Source of the DNA: Pohlia nutans
Taxonomy: Eukaryota; Streptophyta; Bryopsida; Bryales; Mniaceae
Assembly: GCA_022496805.1 (NCBI GenBank)
Contig: CM040101.1
Span: forward strand, 9,178,501 to 9,242,500
Direction of reading: 5' to 3'
Length of the DNA: 64,000 nt
Shown here: positions 33,851 to 45,637 of the stretch, piece by piece
How the letters are laid out: each line of letters begins with the position of its first letter
How positions within the stretch are numbered: position 1 is the first letter of the stretch
The notes under the pieces: model-generated
What the model saw: only the letters and a program-made list of their open reading frames with translations
The model's database searches: none
Told to the model about the DNA's origin: nothing
Position numbers and translations under genes: made by a program

Positions 33851-36800
33851 CTACAAAAACTTGCGAGCCTGGTTGTTTGTGAAGCCCCTAAACCTAGATG
33901 ACAGTGCTTCCTTGATTTTCTTGAGTTTCTTCTTACCACCTGCCGACGTCTCAACCAAGTTATGTTTCTCCATCAGCAACTGAGACCTCTTGAATAAGTT
34001 ATACGAGTCCATAATTTGCGCCTCTTTTCTTGCTCTCTCGTTCTCGCGCTCTTCAAACTTCTCGTCAGCTTGATTGAGGGCATCCAAATATCTGAATTAT
34101 TCAATCCAAGGTAATTCATGTAAGAAATTTACTTCATAAAGAAAAAGAATCAAAAAACAATCAATGAGATATCAACGACGAATCACTACAGGGATGAGGC
34201 GTCGCTTTCACTACAAGGAGAAGGCGTCCCTTTTCACTCATTCGGCGGTGCCACTTTGCACTCACTGCCCAGGCGCTCAAGACTTGGTGAGTGCGATTTT
34301 TAGTCACGTAAGATAAGTGTGTACAATAAACTCCGACACTGTTCTAAATTTTCGTGAGTGAGAATAAACTCCGACACTGTTCTAAATTTTCGTGAGTGAG
34401 AAGCGACACCTTCGCTAGTAGTGAATTTATTCTAGGGAGAGAGCATACCGGTACTAAATCTTGGCATATCAAAGTAGCTGTTCTGTTTACCTCGAACTCG
34501 CCTCCACTGCGCAGCATCACGTTTTGCTTGCATTTCAGCTGCAAATTCGTCACGGGCCACCTCCTCAGCAACCTTGCGGTTAATCTCAGCTCTCTGAATC
34601 CACCCATATATTTAAAGCAGCGTGTAAGACATTACCATTGGCAACAGCCTTCATGCACCACCTCTAACAGGATCACAAGTACTTCTCATCAAGAAGATTA
34701 GACCCACAGATTTTCAACGTTTGTCCGGATTTTCAAGGGGTCGTACAACTTCCGAACGGATTCCGCACTAATTCCACATGGATTCTGCATTTGGCTGGTG
34801 TCTGGTTGAGGGGAGCATAGGGAAAGGCAAAGGGCCGCCCTAAGGAGTGTAGGGCGGGCTCCTTGGGGGAGCGTGCAATCACACAACACGCTTGAGGGAG
34901 GTAGGAGAGAATGGGGATGTTGCAGGGAAGGAGGAGGGTAGGAGGGAGGTCACAGGTAGGAGTTAACCCTTTGAGGCGCCTGCGTCCACATAGTGGACGC
35001 TGAACAGATTCAAACTGTTCGAATTCCATCCAAATTGGATAGTTTTCATCCACCAAAATTTCTCATGGTTCTTGTGCAAGTTGACTATCCTTTGTATGGT
35101 TTGGATCTTCAAAATAGGTTATTGTGATTTTTGGAAAAAACAACACAAGTGGTTTATGTCAAGTTTCATTCTTAGTTCAAAAAGTGAGACCTTAAAGATG
35201 ATTTTCCAACATAAGTAGAATCAAATAATGGAAACCATACCATCTTGTAGTGCATGTTATTCCAATTTCATTACAATATTTTTTTTAAAAATTCCGTTAA
35301 TTCATGATTTTTAATTGATTTTCAAGAGAAAACCTTGCAAAATTAAGTAAAAAATGTTAAAGAAATATATGATAAATCCAACCGTACAGATGTGATCTTC
35401 ACATTGACATTTACAACTTTGCTTTGTACATCAACTCCATTTTTGGTTTTCAGCAAACATTTTATAACAAATCTCTGAAAACAGTGTTGAACTGGGACGT
35501 TAAAGGGTTAAAGCTTTTAAAAAATGGATTTTTGGTACTAAATACTCCGAGCAATGCGAGGCTTGTCAAACCCATTCAGTGAAGCGAGAAGGGTTTGACT
35601 AAAGTCTTCGGGTCCAGTAGGACCCGAAACCCGTTACGTTTGAAAAAGAGAAAAAAATGGGAAGGTGGACATGAAGGTCAAGAGGAAGGTTGTTGGGTAG
35701 GTGGCTGGGAAGGTCGCAAGTCACTACGGGTGTAACCAAGCTCACCCGAAGCAAACCCGGAGCCTCTCCCTCAACCTCCCCTCAGTCAGCCTTGTCCCCT
35801 ACATTTTGTCACATAATGAAAAGAGTGAATGCAGAATCCGTGCAGAATTAACGTGGAATCTGTACGGAATCTGTGTGGAAGTTGTACGTACCCGTTGAAA
35901 ATTCGGATTTCATATGAAAAACGTTGAAAATTTGTGGGTCCAAATCTTCTTGATGTGAGTATACCACACATACCTCGAATCTGAAAACAATCAATTAGAA
36001 CCAAGGAAGGTTCTAACCTTCGTGGGATCTTGAAGGTCCTTGAATGCCTTGTTTAGTGCTATAAAGGCCTTGTGTGCTTGTGGGTGTTGACACTTATCTG
36101 GATGCACTAGTAAAGACAATTTCCAATACCTGGAAATTCCCAAAATACCCAGCAGCTTAGAATTACATGGATGCACCATTACAACAAGAAGTGTCCGAGT
36201 TCAGTCCTGGAGCATCAGATATCGTGGGATCTCAAAAGAAAGAAAAAAAGATAAAGATAAAGAAAGTGAACTAGTGGATACAAAGAACGCTAAGCTCTAG
36301 AGTGATCGAACTAGTGGATACAAAGAACGAAATTCAATCCAAAACAGAAAGGACAGTTCACCTATTCTTCAAGACAGCAGGTTCAACATCTGGCTTCACA
36401 CCCAGCAGATCATATGCGTTCTTCACTTCACGAGAAAGCATTCTCATCACCTACAAATTATGCCACCAACTTAGTCAGAATCTGGCATGCAGAAGATCGT
36501 TGAACAATATGAAATTAGTATTCCTAGAAGCAAAGCGCAGTCGTAGGAAACCAAAAGGAAAGTAGGAAACCAGAAGGAAAGTAGGAACAGAAACTAGTGT
36601 TTATTGTACGTCAGCAGACAGTGGCAGTGCCCGGGGGTGCAAGTCTATGTTAAATTTGTGAAAGTATACGTGAGTGCACAAAAGGGATATTAATTTGAGC
36701 ATTGCCGTACAATGTACACATATAGTAGACATATTTAGAGCTGAAAATATTGACGTATACTTACATTAAACATATATTTAGGACAGAATAGTTCTGTTTA

Positions 36801-37818
36801 CAAAAGTTGACTTATAAACCCTTGTATCTAAGGGTTTTTAGAGGGGTCCATGAATGCGAAATAGTGGGACAACGATCCATCCAGTTGGATGCTTCTATCA
36901 CGACAATCAACCAAGAAGTCAATACACATGGAAGTTGATATCCAAAAGGTTTTGTTAAAAGCAATACTAACCTCTTCAATTCGTTCAGCGTCATTAGCAT
37001 ATGCAGCCTCCGCCACCACTGTTGGAGGAGCAGGTCCGATGAAGGGATCTGAATTTTCTTGCTCCAGCTCCGCCTCTCTGAAAAATTAAGGGGATCACGA
37101 AAAAGTCTCTCTGAGTAAGCACGAGTTGACAACAATTTAACTGGACTCGGGCAGACTGGCGGACTTGCTGGTCGAGAAAGTCTGTTAGAAACACTTACTA
37201 CCAGAAGCTATGGACAGGTGAGTTTTGGCAAGCAAAAGACGAACTGAATTCATTTTAGACCCCTGGAGTTTTAGTCACCTAGTTTCTAAATTTTTGGGAA
37301 TTCAACATTTTCCAAAATTTGAGTAGATTGTATTAAAAAGAGCTGTGATATTTAATAGTCCATGTCTTGGAAATTTCCTTAACATTCAACATTTAGCTTT
37401 CAAAATTTCAGAAGATTTTCAACATCTTATTTTTTAATCGATTTATGTCGAATCTGACAATAACGTAGGGTACTGGATTCCAGATGACACGGTCCTCATA
37501 CCTCAGATGTGCCTTGGCTTCTGTAAGTCGTGCTGCAGCAGCTAAGATGTCAGCAGATGGCATCGCTGGACCGATGACCCTGTTCCTCAGAAACACGATC
37601 GACCATGTACAATTAAGTCGTCAGAAATTATGTCTTGGACAACACAATGTAACTTCAATCTCACCTATGAGTTACGAAACAATCAATTCGCCGAAGCCAA
37701 ACCCTAATCACGAGTTTAATCGCACTGATGCCCTCAACAGAAGCAATCAACTAAAAGCTTACCTGCGCTTGGTTCCTGGTAAATCAAGGCCTCTTCGATC
37801 TCCTTCCGGCTTCATCAT
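33851..37818 (-). CDS. J-domain (DnaJ) protein with GPxxP motifs, about 265 aa
   Basis: Exons read on the - strand: 37818-37763, 37585-37502, 37077-36972, 36450-36362, 36129-36018, 34593-34491, 34091-33851. Start MMKPEGDRRG at 37818. VIGPAMPSADIL and FIGPAPPTVV are GPxxP motifs in exons 2 and 3. The J domain runs from AYDLLGV (exon 4) through YWKLSLLVHPDK (exon 5), where HPDK replaces the canonical HPD signature with the HPD kept. A charged helical region follows (INRKVAEEVARDEFAAEMQAKRDAAQW), then a Lys/Arg-rich tail ending RFRGFTNNQARKFL. Phases agree for exons 1-6, but exon 6 ends in phase 1 while the last exon needs phase 2, so a small exon (length 1 mod 3) or a frame error lies between 34092 and 34490. 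It is probably an Hsp70 co-chaperone, perhaps nuclear; the specific partner is not known to me. Introns 5 and 6 contain transposons. Confidence 0.8.
34194..34423. mobile_element. CACTA-type MITE in the last intron of the J-protein gene
   Basis: AAT|CACTACAGGGATGAGG ... CTTCGCTAGTAGTG|AAT: CACTA/TAGTG ends, imperfect inverted repeat of about 28 bp with GTCGCTT, and a 3-bp duplication AAT, the target size of CACTA (CMC) elements. 230 bp. It contains two exact 38-bp tandem units (34325-34362, 34363-34400). Non-coding. Confidence 0.65.
34684..35961. mobile_element. Inverted-repeat element in intron 5 of the J-protein gene, host of a family B element
   Basis: About 120 bp at 34684-34800 (CATCAAGAAGATTAGACCCACAG..., GGATTCTGCATT) recurs inverted at 35815-35961 (TGCAGAATCC..., GTGGGTCCAAATCTTCTTGATG). 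The ends are preceded and followed by TA. The arms contain a reiterated GATTCCG.AC.AATTCC motif. The interior is GC-richer, with GGGAGG runs, and carries the family B copy at 34967-35507. The termini are not sharp enough to fix the superfamily. Confidence 0.55.
34967..35507 (+). mobile_element. TTAA-flanked element, family B (copy 2, 541 bp)
   Basis: TTAA|CCCTTTGAGGCGCC ... GGGACGTTAAAGGG|TTAA. Hairpin GCGTCCAC-ATA-GTGGACGC (34982-35000), an 8-bp stem. Highly similar to 8118-8657. Nested in an older inverted-repeat element. Confidence 0.85.
36255..36335. repeat. Short duplication, GAACTAGTGGATACAAAGAACG twice
   Basis: The 22-bp block occurs at about 36268 and 36308, 40 bp apart, next to the J-domain exon 5 acceptor side. 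No function seen. Confidence 0.7.
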
Positions 37819-38941
37819 CTTCGCTAAATACACCAGCTCTAAGAGCCTAGATGGAAATCACATGCTTCTGATCGATGCAGTCTCCGTGTATGCATCCATT
37901 TATCGATCGACCTATCATCTCAGAATGAACCCCATCTCAGAATGAACCATTGACGTTACAACATGCAGCGGTGTTAAGCAGCTGATAAAAACATCAGAAA
38001 GCATGCATACAAAAGCTTCGGACATTTACAATGATGGGTGATGGATGGTATTAATAAAGGGGATTGTAAAAATAAAATAAAAAAGTTGTGGAGATGAAAA
38101 AGTAAAAAATGACGGTCATCTAAGTGTCATCTCTACTAGCCTTCAAGCCTCAAGCGGGGCCTCAAGCGGGGCCTCAAGCTAAAAACATAAAAGGAAATGA
38201 GAGTCTTTCTTTTTTCTTTTTATAACTGAAATAGTTAGGTCCAAAGCTCTAAAGGATGAAAAATAGAAAAAAAAAACCTCAGTAAACTACAAGATAACAT
38301 GAAGAACATAAGAGTAAATTAATGAATGCATATTAAAGTAAAAAAGTCACTATATTTAACTTAATGTGGGCTCTTCATATTGACCAAACAAAATTGGGCT
38401 CTTCATTGGTTCATATCATTCCATATTTAATTTCTTTTCAATTAATACACGGGGCACTGATTTAATAATATAGCTAGATGTTAGGCTTGTAGTATTGTTG
38501 TCACTCTTGCCGGGGGAGCCACATGGTTGTCACTAAAACCATGACCGCTCAACATTGGCTCTTGGCGTGCTCATGGATGGGGCAAAAGCCAAGCCAATCA
38601 CAAGCGGCGTCAAAAGGGACACACGAAGGGCTCGGGGAAAAGGCATATGGCGTGGCACTTGGCGTGGCACTTTGAAGAGCCACGGTTGGAGATGCTCTTA
38701 GGGCTTAGGGTTTAAGGTAGATGCAGGGGGCCAGCTGATTTACTGCTCTTGCCTTCATCGCTATTCGTAAGACAGGGTTTTAGTCATTGCTTCCTGCAAG
38801 CAATCGATCGCCATGGCTGAGCCAGAAAACCCTAGACTGTTGTCGTCGTCTCTTTCGCTTGATGCCGGCAAGAGCGATGGTTCCTCCTCTTGAGCCTTTC
38901 TGCAACGCCAGTACATATCTTGCTTGCAGAATCCTTTCTCA
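37819..38941. promoter_or_regulatory. Shared intergenic region between divergent J-protein and EVE genes
   Basis: 1.1 kb separates the two start codons, which face away from each other. It contains a short CG-rich triplet repeat (GGCCTCAAGCGG, 38146-38180) and TTGGAGATGCTCT (38684-38696), a sequence typical of plant MITE ends. It also has a TTAGGGTTTAAGG telo-box-like motif at 38703. A 26-codon upstream frame from ATG 38813 (MAEPENPRLL) ends at a TGA near 38893, before the EVE start, and could act as a uORF if transcribed. Confidence 0.4.
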
Positions 38942-40100
38942 ATGCTGTCTCTGTCACATACAACCTCCTTCTTTTGTTGTTCTCGCAGTGTCAAGCATCA
39001 CATCGCCCAGCCTTTCGGTTTGGGGTTTGCGCATGGCAGAGCGGCGTTGAAGACGACAGGGAGTGGAACCAGTATGGGGTACTGGCTCATGAAGACGGAG
39101 CCGGGGGAGTGGGGATGGGAGCACCAGGAGCAGAACGGCGGAGTGTCGCAATGGGACGGAGTGCGGAACGCGCTGGCGCAGATCCATCTCCGGAGCATGC
39201 GCCCCGGGGATCACGCCTTCTTCTACCATTCGGGCAAAGGCCCCGCGGTGGTGGGCGTGGTGGAGGTTGTCAAAGCTGCGTACCCGGACACCAGCGACGA
39301 CACGGGGAAATTCTCCATGGTCGACGTGCGCGCCCTCGCGGCTTTCCCCCAGCCCGTTCCGTTGTCCGTGATCAAGAGCGATGGCGCCATGCGTGATTGG
39401 ATTCTGCTGCGCCAGTCTCGCCTCTCCGTCCTGCCTGTTTCCCCCGACGTGTGGCGCCGTGTGTGCGCGTTGGGGGAGCTTTCGCCTCCTCTGTGTCGGA
39501 ATGAAGACGACGACGATGCCCTTGCTGCAATCAAGCCACAGCGTAAGAGGAGAGGTGAAGAAGAGAATGCAGGTGATTGTTCCTAAAGCTTTATTTTGGC
39601 CTTCAAATTTGTCCTCATTCTGATTAAGCAAAACCAATGTAACCAAGCTTATCAAGTGTCGTTTCTACTGTGTTAGAAAGATTTGAAATAAACCTAGAAA
39701 TAAGTTCTTTATTGCAACTTGAAGTTTAGAGCCTATATAACCATGAATCTAAATGTAGAGTTATACGAAAATTTGGTTTACACTAGTGCCATGTTTTATA
39801 CCATGATATACAACTACGGTAAAAATTTCAAAATATTTCATCATATTTTGTGTTTGGTATGAAATTCTTCACTTTTCCTTCAAAACAGAGCTGAAAGAGA
39901 GTTCGAAGCAGAAGCCAAGTGTGAATGGGCCATCAGACCACGAGGAGCAATCGATTCAGTCCGCAGAGCTGAAAACCTATCGGCGATCCTCTCGAAAAAG
40001 GACCGACACCGTTGAACCGCCGGTTGTGAAAACGTACAAGTCGAGACGTGTGAAAAAACAACTTCCTGGAGATGATATCACACTAAACCCTAAACCCTAG
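38942..40100 (+). CDS. EVE-domain protein, THYN1-like, 280 aa
   Basis: Two exons, 38942-39572 and 39889-40100 (GT-AG, phase 1), 843 nt. The EVE domain starts at residue 45, MGYWLMKTEP, followed by the SQWDGVRNALAQIHLRSMRPGD segment and FFYHSGK, hallmarks of the thymocyte nuclear protein 1 group. EVE domains share the PUA-like fold and are linked to binding of modified bases in nucleic acid; the plant role is not established. The 44 residues before the domain (Ser/Arg/His-rich, MLSLSHTTSFFCCSRS) could be an organelle transit peptide; the next in-frame ATG, 39074, gives a protein starting right at the domain. The C-terminal 75 residues are basic (QRKRRGEEE, YRRSSRKRT, KSRRVKKQ) and may be a nuclear signal. 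The stop lies in a CCTAAACCCTAAACCCTAG stretch. Confidence 0.9.
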
Positions 40101-41200
40101 AATCACCTGCCACTCTCTCGCTCTCTTCTTCTCCTCTTGTAGTGTTCAGACCTTCGGGTACGCATGATTTTGTCCAAATGCCACATGGTGATATGACACT
40201 ACCGACAGTAACTAACCTCAACAACTGTTTTTGATAGTTGGAAGCATGATAAATTTGACACCCCAATGAGCTTGGTTACGAGCAATCTCAAGTTTTGATC
40301 GGAGACCTTCGTGATCCTCTCCTGTTTGCTTCCACGAGAGGTTGCTAAATTGGCTATTCTTTCTGTTCGGCTTCTAATTTTGATTCCGTATGGTGCTTCC
40401 GAGGTTCAAAGCCACCCTTGAACATGACCTGTATGTTGTCCCTGCACAAATTGCAAGCAAGAGAGAAATCTTCAATCATCCCTGCAAGCTGATATTTCTT
40501 GCAAACAACGAAGGTACGTGTTGTATACTTGGTCTGTAGGGTTGATGGTTGTAGAGTTGGTGGTTATCATTTAGAAATGCGCTTGGATTTGCAATGCTTT
40601 GTGCTTCGTCTTCAACATTGGATGTCTTTATCATAGTTTCTTCGTTTGCAGGTATTCAGAGGTTGCATGCTTGAAGAAAGCATATTCGAATGCTCACTTC
40701 TTCAGGGAGCGTATTCTATTGCATGACAAATGCTTCTATCAAGCATCCACACTCAGATGGACCTAAATAGCACAGTAGCGTGCAGTAAAGTGGAGCTCTA
40801 TTTCATGCTTACCAACTGGAAGATATGCATGTACATTTTGACGTTTTGAACTTCACTAGAAAATAAGGGCTATTTTGTGTTGGAATTTAAATGTACATTG
40901 CAGATGCTCGATTAAAAAAATTGATGCTAACACTAAAAGGACGCTCATGGCAGTTACCGTACTGATCTACTATCAAGGCAATGTTGCTCATCTACAAACA
41001 TGACATATTGTTCACAGCAGATATTCATGGATTCAACCATTGCATAATAATACACCAAGTATACAAGTGTGTATTGAAATATAACATGTCTGAGACAAAA
41101 CATGAGATTATACAAACATACAGTGGACATGGAGCCCAGGGAACGTTTCAGGGTCCAGCGTAGAGCAGTAACAGGTGAATGTAGAAGAAGAGTGTAATAG
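40101..41200. other. EVE gene 3' flank, nothing further recognised
   Basis: The first few hundred bases are probably 3' UTR (CT-rich, 40105-40145). Stretches near 40470-40520 and 40650-40760 look slightly coding-like and are bounded by possible splice sites, so alternative 3' exons are possible. No family is recognisable. Confidence 0.3.
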
Positions 41201-41997
41201 CATAACGATTGAACAATGGGGATCCGATTGAAGATTATCGCAATCCATTACAACAATAGCCATAGCTTGAGAGCATATATATTTGAAGCATCGCTTTTGC
41301 TCCACGTTACAGCCTACCCCATCTACATCCAGGTCATCGTCTGTGATTAATCGTATTGTTGCCGAGCAGGGTCATGGTGATACAATCCATGTGAGGGTGA
41401 ATTCTGACTATACTACACAAAACACAATATATAAATTTTTGCACTTCACACAAAGACTTCCCAAACTGAATGCTTCCCATCTCTAAGGATAACCCTAATT
41501 ACGGCATTAAACAATGTAGGCATTTACGTATTAACCACACCTTTATGTCTTCGGTGGTGAGATATATCTTTTAACACCTGGAGTTAGAAAACTCCAGGTG
41601 ACAACATACCAAAAGTCGATTCATACTTTGCTTACAAATTCAACTCTCCAAACACTTGCACAACTTCACAATCAATGCAGACTGAAAACTGCAACGCATC
41701 GCACTACTACTCAGGAAAAACATTGTCCATAATATACACATCTATCCTGAACCATCTTCAAAGATGGTCAGCCCAAAAAATTCTTCAATAGTAATTATTG
41801 TACTACAAATGGAGGAAAGCATGTGTCTACATCTATGCCCCTCTGTGTAATTCCTCTGTACGCCAAACCCTAATACGAATTGCTGTACCTCTATCCAATA
41901 CCTACCCCTCTGCTCAAGCCCAACTTCTGGCGTTGTTTCATATCCAAGCACCAGCAAGCAACAATGCACTGGACAAGAGAAAGGACACACTGACCTA

Positions 41998-44564
41998 TCA
42001 ATTGGTCTTGAAATCTTCAGTCTTGGTCAGAAACCGCACGGCCACTGCCAATGCAAGAATAGCCAGAGGGACCACGAACTGCAATATCCTGATGAGAAAC
42101 TCCGAGCTCTTGTCGGGATTGTATGCCGCTTGCTTGGCGGGGGTGAATGTGGGCTTGGAAGGAAATGTGGAAGGGTCGATTTCACCCACGTAGTATTCGT
42201 CCATCATGGCTCTGGCACTGGTGCTGTGACCCACGTCCTCGAAGTCATCCGTGGCATCCTTCCCTGCAACCCATAGGATTAAAAAACACTATTATGTTTT
42301 GCATCATAAAATCCCATTCAACATCATGTTTGTGCAAAGTGCACTACAGTACTACACACTTTCCCAAACACTTCCTGCACAAATGACCAGCACTCCTTCA
42401 CCTAAAGTAGTCAACCCTTAGTTAGCTACAGTAGTCAACACTTCGTTCATCTACGGAAATGAGCACTACGTTCATCTACAGAAGTCAACACTTCGTTCAC
42501 CTACAGTACTGTAATCAATACTTCGTTCACCTACAGTACTGTAGTCAATACTTCGTTCACCTAAAGTAGTCAACACATTCTCGTGGTGCCGTAGGTAGGG
42601 CATGAATATCAGCACTATTAGTCAACAGAATCTCGTGGGAGACCTTTTGCCGTAGGTAGGTCATGAATAGGTCATAAGACAAGTCTCTGCTATTAAAAAT
42701 GTACATTTAGAAATCCAGTGAATATAAAAGATGAAGAGTAAAGCCTATCTACCCTATGAGGAAAAAAATTAAATTCATAATATATACATACAATATCCAA
42801 ATAATATATCTTTAAAAAATGCAGTCTCAGACTCTATAATACCTTTCTAAGACAACTTTTAAAATGACATTCTAGAATTTTATGATCACTTGTTATCAAT
42901 TATTCACTGTAGCACACTTCAAACTATCTCATAGTTATTTTTTGAGGTCAGATTAACCCTTAAACGTCTGGCCTATGACCATGGAATCATGCTTTACCTA
43001 TCACACTCAATTTTGCCACTATAAATAAGATAAGAATTCAATTTTATATTTTTAGGAGATGAAGCCATGTGTCTACTACAAATCATGAAATTTTCATAAA
43101 TTTTGGTGAAAATTAGAAATTACTATGATTTTTTGAAGGGATTTTGAAAGAAAATTCATATCAATAACAAAATGTACTAAAAAAATCCGAGTTTTTAACC
43201 AAAGGTGTAAATTACAATGAAAAACATTACAACGAATGAAAAGCATCCGTGTATCTAAATTTAGAAATTTTGCTACACCATGGTAATACTCACTAAACTT
43301 GTAACTCCAATAAAACACTCAATTTTCAGATTTATCCAAAAATTCAAAGTGGCATAGAAACTAGACTTAGTAAGCTTCATTTTATTAGATAAGCTCAAAT
43401 GCAATAGAACTCATTTTCATGGCCTAAATTTAGTTTAAGTAGAAAAAACACAGAAATCCAAAATACACTACATGGTTAACCGTTTTTACTACTCTTTTTG
43501 TAGTTGGGACCCATGCAAAATCAAAAATAGCTTGAATGATCTGAATTTAACTTGAAGAGGTAGCATGACCAACAAAAATCCTTTAAAACTTCCATACATG
43601 ATGGAATTTATAGCTTGATGAATGAGAATGTAAATGTATTATTATACTCAAATACTTTAATACTTGTGAAAACATTGAGTCCCAAAAAATGAACATATAT
43701 ATTAGTGTCAACATGTTGAAAAGTCTATCCTCATATGAATCTTGAACAAAATCACCAACATCAAAACGAGCTTGCACGACAAGAATTGACAAGAATTGGA
43801 TGAAAACAATCCATGTAGCAGTTGGAATTGAATAGTGAGTTACATTCATAAGCCAGTTTTTGGCCTACCCAGACATTTAGGGGTTAAAGAGGTCAGAGTG
43901 GGAGAGAAACCACTCAAAGCCACAATAAAGGGAGGAACCGGTTCCCTCCCTTAATTGCTGCACAGATACCATCATCAATTGCAAGAGACACTCCTAGTAT
44001 TCCATATCATATCTATGCATTAATTGATTTCCACTTAAACAGACTTGATTCACAAGCAGACCGTGATTGAGTAACAAGCCCATGTACAGTCAAGAAGCAT
44101 ACCCGTGGCGGAGAGCAGGACCTCGTCACCTCCAGGGTGATCTTCAAGGAACTTGGTCACATCATAAACCTGCCACCACGAAAAAAATGAAAACAAATAA
44201 TCAATCAAAAGACGATTCACTTGAAGGTTTAATCTGTTCCAAGAAGGAAAAGCAAATCGAAGAAAAAAAAATGAAAAAAAAAGACGCAACTACTTTTTCG
44301 AAACCAAACTAGATAATCGAGAACGGAAAACAAAGAAATCTCCCGAACCGAGACTTCGGAAGAAAAGTAAAACCTGAATCCCAAAAAAAACCCTAAACCC
44401 AAGAACAGCAACAACGTCGCGAATGTTCTGCCGGGCTATGACGATCATAACGGGTGTTCTGATTGGCATCACAAGGAGCTCACCTTGCCGCCGATGACGA
44501 GCCAGCAATCCCTGGAGTGGTTGTGGGCCGACACCTCTTCCAACGAGAATACTTTCTTGTCCAT
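41998..44564 (-). CDS. Cytochrome b5, tail-anchored (copy 1), 137 aa
   Basis: Three exons on the - strand: 44564-44484, 44169-44103, 42263-41998 (414 nt). Small haem protein that donates electrons to membrane desaturases, hydroxylases and P450s. It starts MDKKVFSLEEVSAHNHSRDCW. The haem-ligand histidines are H38 in EDHPGGDE and H62 in DVGHSTSA, the usual spacing. One C-terminal membrane span (about 109-125, ILQFVVPLAILALAVAV) is followed by RFLTKTEDFKTN, so it is anchored with a short tail in the lumen, probably at the ER. Compared with copies 2 and 3 it has D68A and V134F. Intron 2 is enlarged by a 927-bp TTAA element. Confidence 0.95.
42385..42580. repeat. Minisatellite in intron 2 of cytochrome b5 copy 1
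   Basis: Five to six units of about 28-36 bp with core AGTAGTCAACACTTCGTTCACCTACA. The longest units add GTACTGTA. Absent from the corresponding introns of copies 2 and 3. Confidence 0.75.
42957..43883 (+). mobile_element. TTAA-flanked element, family A4, with empty sites in two paralogues
   Basis: GTCAGA|TTAA|CCCTTAAACGTCTGG ... CCAGACATTTAGGGG|TTAA|AGAGGTCAGA, 927 bp. The same intron position reads GTCAGATTAAAGAGGTCAGA near 50897 and (inverted) in the copy 2 intron near 47450, both with a single TTAA. The element therefore arrived after the b5 duplications and duplicated exactly TTAA. The 15-bp terminal inverted repeat has two mismatches. Non-coding. Confidence 0.93.
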
Positions 44565-44919
44565 AGCGACGGCCTCTTGTCCAAAACCACCCCAAAAAAA
44601 ATTGTGCGCAGCCCAAGAGGAAAGTGGAGCTCTAATCCCACAAGCTCGATTGCTGCGGACAACGGGCGATCGATTGAGGAAGGCACATTCAACAGAAGAG
44701 CGAGTGTGGCTCCGGAAGCGTTTATGCAAGATCGGAGTCTACTCCCTCCGCCTTGGAAGCATCGCCCAGACCTAGATCTTGGGATACGAATCCTCAATTT
44801 TCGTAGACTTCGGTAGTGTACGGATCGTGAAGAGTGAAGGAAGGGTACCGGTAGAAAACCATCAAAGTGACTGTGATTGAAGGTCTGGAACTCTCGATCC
44901 AATGGCATATCGACAATGT

Positions 44920-45321
44920 TTGTGTTGTTCTATTTTTATATTTGTAGTTTTGATGTTGGGTGTCGTGCATGGCTTATTTGCATCCTTGTCTACTTTGTAC
45001 ACGTGTCCATTTACAACAATTGTAACCTTGCAAAAAGATTATTGGAAGATTCAAGTGATGGGGTTGGAAGATGCAAGTGACAAAGGTCTGAAGATGCATG
45101 TCACAAAGGTTGAAAGATGCACGTGACAAAGGTCTGAAGATGCATGTCACAAAGGTTGAAAGATGCATGGGACAAACATAATATTTTTTAGTTCGTAGAT
45201 GTTGTTTCTCTTTAATATCAACATGCGCCTATTGTTTACAATTTTAAGGCTTTGGTCTTAAGTGTCTAGCTTGCAAAGCCCGAGCATCCATTTGAAAGGG
45301 ATGTGACACCAAGTGTGACTA
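44920..45321. other. Spacer with a 42-bp tandem repeat
   Basis: 45045-45172 holds alternating ~21-bp units, GACAAAGGTCTGAAGATGCAT and CACAAAGGTTGAAAGATGCA, in a higher-order 42-bp period repeated two and a half times. No gene seen. Confidence 0.6.
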
Positions 45322-45637
45322 CACTGAATGGTGTATTTAGTGTCCCGGGCTACCATTCTTAAGCCGGGACACTATTTGATTTTAGGGAGATATAGTGTCC
45401 TCGTAAGAAAAAAATGAATGTAGTGTTCCAATGACATATGGCAACTTTATAATAAACATGGCATGCCACCTCATATCACTCTCATTACTTGAAAAGAACA
45501 CGGCACTCTCAATGAAAGTAGGAATGACAAGTGGCTAACTCCTGTGTAGTGTCAAGGGATACTATTTCTCCTCACCTTTGAATGAATTGTGGTAAAAGAC
45601 ATCAATTCTCCTCGGACACTAAATACGCCATTCAGTG
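45322..45637. mobile_element. TA-flanked MITE, 316 bp
   Basis: TA|CACTGAATGGTGTATTTAGTG ... CACTAAATACGCCATTCAGTG|TA, an inverted repeat of about 24 bp with one mismatch. The TA flank and CACTG end suggest a Tc1/mariner-type MITE. A second inner inverted motif, GTCCCGGGC / GCCGGGAC, lies at 45342-45380. Non-coding. Confidence 0.6.

Larger units (their letters stand above)
41200..44760 (-). repeat. Cytochrome b5 duplication block 1
   Basis: Homologous to 49440-51640 in the same orientation and to 46560-48482 inverted. The shared part extends well past the coding exons, into the 3' flank (GAGCAGG...CGTATT.TTGCCGAGCAGG), introns and 5' leader. This block is longer because of a TTAA element and a minisatellite in intron 2. 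Confidence 0.85.

Noticed and set aside
38684..38700. TTGGAGATGCTCT as a complete MITE
   Set aside because: Only one end is visible; I found no inverted partner in the intergenic region.
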